Positions 13,818 to 15,123 of a DNA stretch of 15,123 nucleotides are shown one piece after another. The notes below the pieces were generated by a model. It did no database searches. It had not been told where the DNA came from and saw only the letters and a list, made by a program, of their open reading frames with translations. How positions within the stretch are numbered: the stretch's first letter is position 1; each line of letters opens with the position of its first letter. This DNA comes from an uncultured Phascolarctobacterium sp. (lineage in GTDB: Bacteria; Bacillota; Negativicutes; Acidaminococcales; Acidaminococcaceae). Position numbers and translations under genes: made by a program. The stretch is from the NCBI RefSeq assembly GCF_905212365.1, contig NZ_CAJMEH010000055.1, forward strand, positions 1-15,123, in the 5' to 3' direction.

Positions 13818-15032
13818 TTAGTCTAGTAGCTCCTCAAAAATATCCAGATATTTTTTTGCCAATACTTTACGCGAATAATGTTCAGCCACAGCTTTATAGC
13901 CATTGCTGCCCATTTCTTTTAATTGCTCACGCCAATCTGCTTCCGAAAAAAATTTACGAAGCGCTTCGAAGTCTTCCTCTTCGGTACCAGTTAAAACTAT
14001 CCCGGCATTATATTGGCGTACAATGTCAGAAGCTTCTCCTTCCGGGCCAATAAATAGCACCGCGATTCCTCTGCCCATAATTTGAAAGAGCTTAGAGGGA
14101 ATAGTATATTTAAAGTCCTCGCTTTTGTTTAATGTTACTATGGAAATCTCAGTATCTTCATAATAAGGCTCCAATTTCTCAGAACTCATTCCTGGTAAAA
14201 GAGTAATGTAGTTTAATTTATAATCAACGATACTTTGATTTATATCATCTTTTTGAGCTCCTTCACCTATAATCAAATAGTTGAAATCATCGATAATATT
14301 ATGTAAATACTTAGCATATTTAAATGTGCCAACTATATTTTGAGATATGCCTAACGTGCCAAAATAACTTAAAGTCAACCATTTCGTGCAAGTACGGTTA
14401 GAAAATTTGCAATCAACGCCATTGGTAACTACTAAAATCTTATCCTCAGGTATACCGTCGGCACACAAAATTTTTTTAAATCCATTAGTAACTACTACTA
14501 CCTTCGCCGCCCTATTGCATAAAAATAGTTCCAGCCAGCGCATGCCTTTCACAGGCAAAGAGTCTGCCTTTCTGCCTGTGGCCATCAATTGCTTATATGT
14601 TATGTCGCGAATTTCAAAGACAAATTTTCCTTTATATAAAACTGTATATATCCATGCTAGAATACCTGTAAAAATTGTTCCAGACGTTCCCAAAACAATA
14701 TCAAAATTCTTACCTATTTTTCTTTTTTTAGAAATAATATTGTATAAGCCAAAAGCAAAAAAGCTCAAAGCATTTTCCAGTCTATTAAACATAGAGGTAT
14801 TCGGCTTTACGATAAGCTTACTCCTAATTACTTTTATCTTATTGATTGTTTTCACGTTAAGCATGGATACCTTGTATCCATAAAATACTCTCCCCGTAGG
14901 ATAATTAGGAAAAGCTGTAAAGACCGTTACTTTGTGTTCTTCCTCCACCCAATGCTTTGCATTATCTGTTGCCCTAAAAGCAGCAGCTATGGGCTCTGGA
15001 TTATAAAATTGAGAAAAATATAGTATATTCAT
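13818..15032 (-). CDS. Glycosyltransferase family 4 protein (WbuB-like)
   Basis: Likely the first or second transferase acting on the lipid-linked primer. The 404-aa protein starts MNILYFSQFYNPEP and continues with TVFTAFPNYPTGRVFYGY, the opening typical of WbuB/WcaI-type enzymes. FVFEIRDITYKQLMATG sits where this group has EVRDLWPES. CNRAAKVVVVTNGFKKIL ends the first domain, and VVTNGVDCKF opens the linker. The C-terminal domain contains LSYFGTLGISQNI and the donor-site motif IPSKLFQIMGRGIAVLFIG, then GEASDIVRQYNAGIVL. A longer reading from 15098 exists, but the ATG at 15032 overlaps the upstream stop as TGATG and has AAGGG at a good distance, so I use it. WbuB resemblance is from memory of motifs, hence no gene symbol. 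Confidence 0.9.
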   Translation of the reverse strand: MNILYFSQFYNPEPIAAAFRATDNAKHWVEEEHKVTVFTAFPNYPTGRVFYGYKVSMLNVKTINKIKVIRSKLIVKPNTSMFNRLENALSFFAFGLYNIISKKRKIGKNFDIVLGTSGTIFTGILAWIYTVLYKGKFVFEIRDITYKQLMATGRKADSLPVKGMRWLELFLCNRAAKVVVVTNGFKKILCADGIPEDKILVVTNGVDCKFSNRTCTKWLTLSYFGTLGISQNIVGTFKYAKYLHNIIDDFNYLIIGEGAQKDDINQSIVDYKLNYITLLPGMSSEKLEPYYEDTEISIVTLNKSEDFKYTIPSKLFQIMGRGIAVLFIGPEGEASDIVRQYNAGIVLTGTEEEDFEALRKFFSEADWREQLKEMGSNGYKAVAEHYSRKVLAKKYLDIFEELLD

Positions 15033-15123
15033 CACTTCGCGCCCTTTCTCATCAATACCACGCCCACCGTCTGCCACAGCAGCTTCATGTCCATCCACAG
15101 CGTCCTGTTCTTCACATACCAGC
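15032..15123 (-). CDS. Initiating sugar-phosphate transferase, C-terminal end only
   Basis: Only the last 29 residues and stop are in the window. On the minus strand they read WYVKNRTLWMDMKLLWQ followed by TVGVVLMRKGAK. This matches the C-terminal end of bacterial sugar transferases (PF02397, the WcaJ/WbaP/PglC group), which usually finish with W-Y-V-x-N-x-S-L-W-x-D-x-K-I-L-x-x-T. Such enzymes transfer a sugar-1-phosphate to undecaprenyl phosphate and so start each repeat unit at the inner membrane. The stop TGA shares its A with the ATG of the next gene, implying translational coupling. The catalytic part lies beyond the right edge. Confidence 0.85.
   Translation of the reverse strand, partial: WYVKNRTLWMDMKLLWQTVGVVLMRKGAK

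Noticed and set aside
15033..15098. Start of the GT4 gene at 15098, adding 22 residues
   Set aside because: The added residues are the out-of-frame tail of the sugar-phosphate transferase. The ATG at 15032 begins the canonical GT4 N-terminus and has a ribosome site.
1..15123. CRISPR arrays, tRNA or rRNA genes, prophage or integrase genes
   Set aside because: No regularly spaced repeats, cloverleaf-like sequences or phage signature proteins were seen on either strand.

Overview
The window looks like a Gram-positive-lineage (Firmicutes/Bacillota) chromosome. The groES-groEL operon carries a perfect CIRCE operator (the HrcA system). The rest looks like a Wzx/Wzy surface-polysaccharide locus of the O-antigen or capsule type, and a DUF4143-type ATPase and an Rpn-family nuclease lie between the two. 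This mix fits the diderm Negativicutes (for example relatives of Phascolarctobacterium), but that placement is inference from gene content and recalled family resemblance, not from a search.

Layout. (1) Positions 1-1118 hold the N-terminal two thirds of groEL and 1168-1455 groES, both on the minus strand, with a sigma-A-like promoter and CIRCE at 1519-1584. (2) Positions 1651-2796 (minus) encode an AAA_14/DUF4143-type protein in which every catalytic motif I can align is degraded. (3) Positions 3019-3819 (plus) encode an Rpn/PDDEXK_2 nuclease. It has its own promoter, an unusual 126-nt leader with nested inverted repeats and an internal terminator-like hairpin, and a strong terminator at 3850-3873. 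(4) From the right edge down to 3903 everything is on the minus strand and tightly packed. In transcription order this is the tail of an initiating sugar-phosphate transferase, a GT4 glycosyltransferase, a heparinase II/III-family protein, wecC, a second GT4, a hexapeptide acetyltransferase, a third glycosyltransferase, wzy, wzx, wecB, and a solitary class III nucleotidyl-cyclase-like protein.

How the polysaccharide genes work together (inference from families). WecB converts UDP-GlcNAc to UDP-ManNAc and WecC oxidises it to UDP-ManNAcA, so the repeat unit probably contains N-acetylmannosaminuronic acid. The sugar-phosphate transferase starts the unit on undecaprenyl phosphate. Three glycosyltransferases and an acetyltransferase build and decorate it, Wzx flips it and Wzy polymerises it. 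The heparinase-family protein is the kind of enzyme that cleaves uronic-acid-containing chains, so it may trim or edit the product. The wzx-wzy-glycosyltransferase block is visibly more AT-rich than groESL and wecC, which is usual for exchangeable serotype-determining DNA.

There is no gene-free stretch over 300 bases. I see no tRNA, rRNA, CRISPR array or insertion sequence. The points most worth a second look are the structured leader of the Rpn gene, the degenerate DUF4143 protein, and the cyclase-like gene at the end of the polysaccharide operon.
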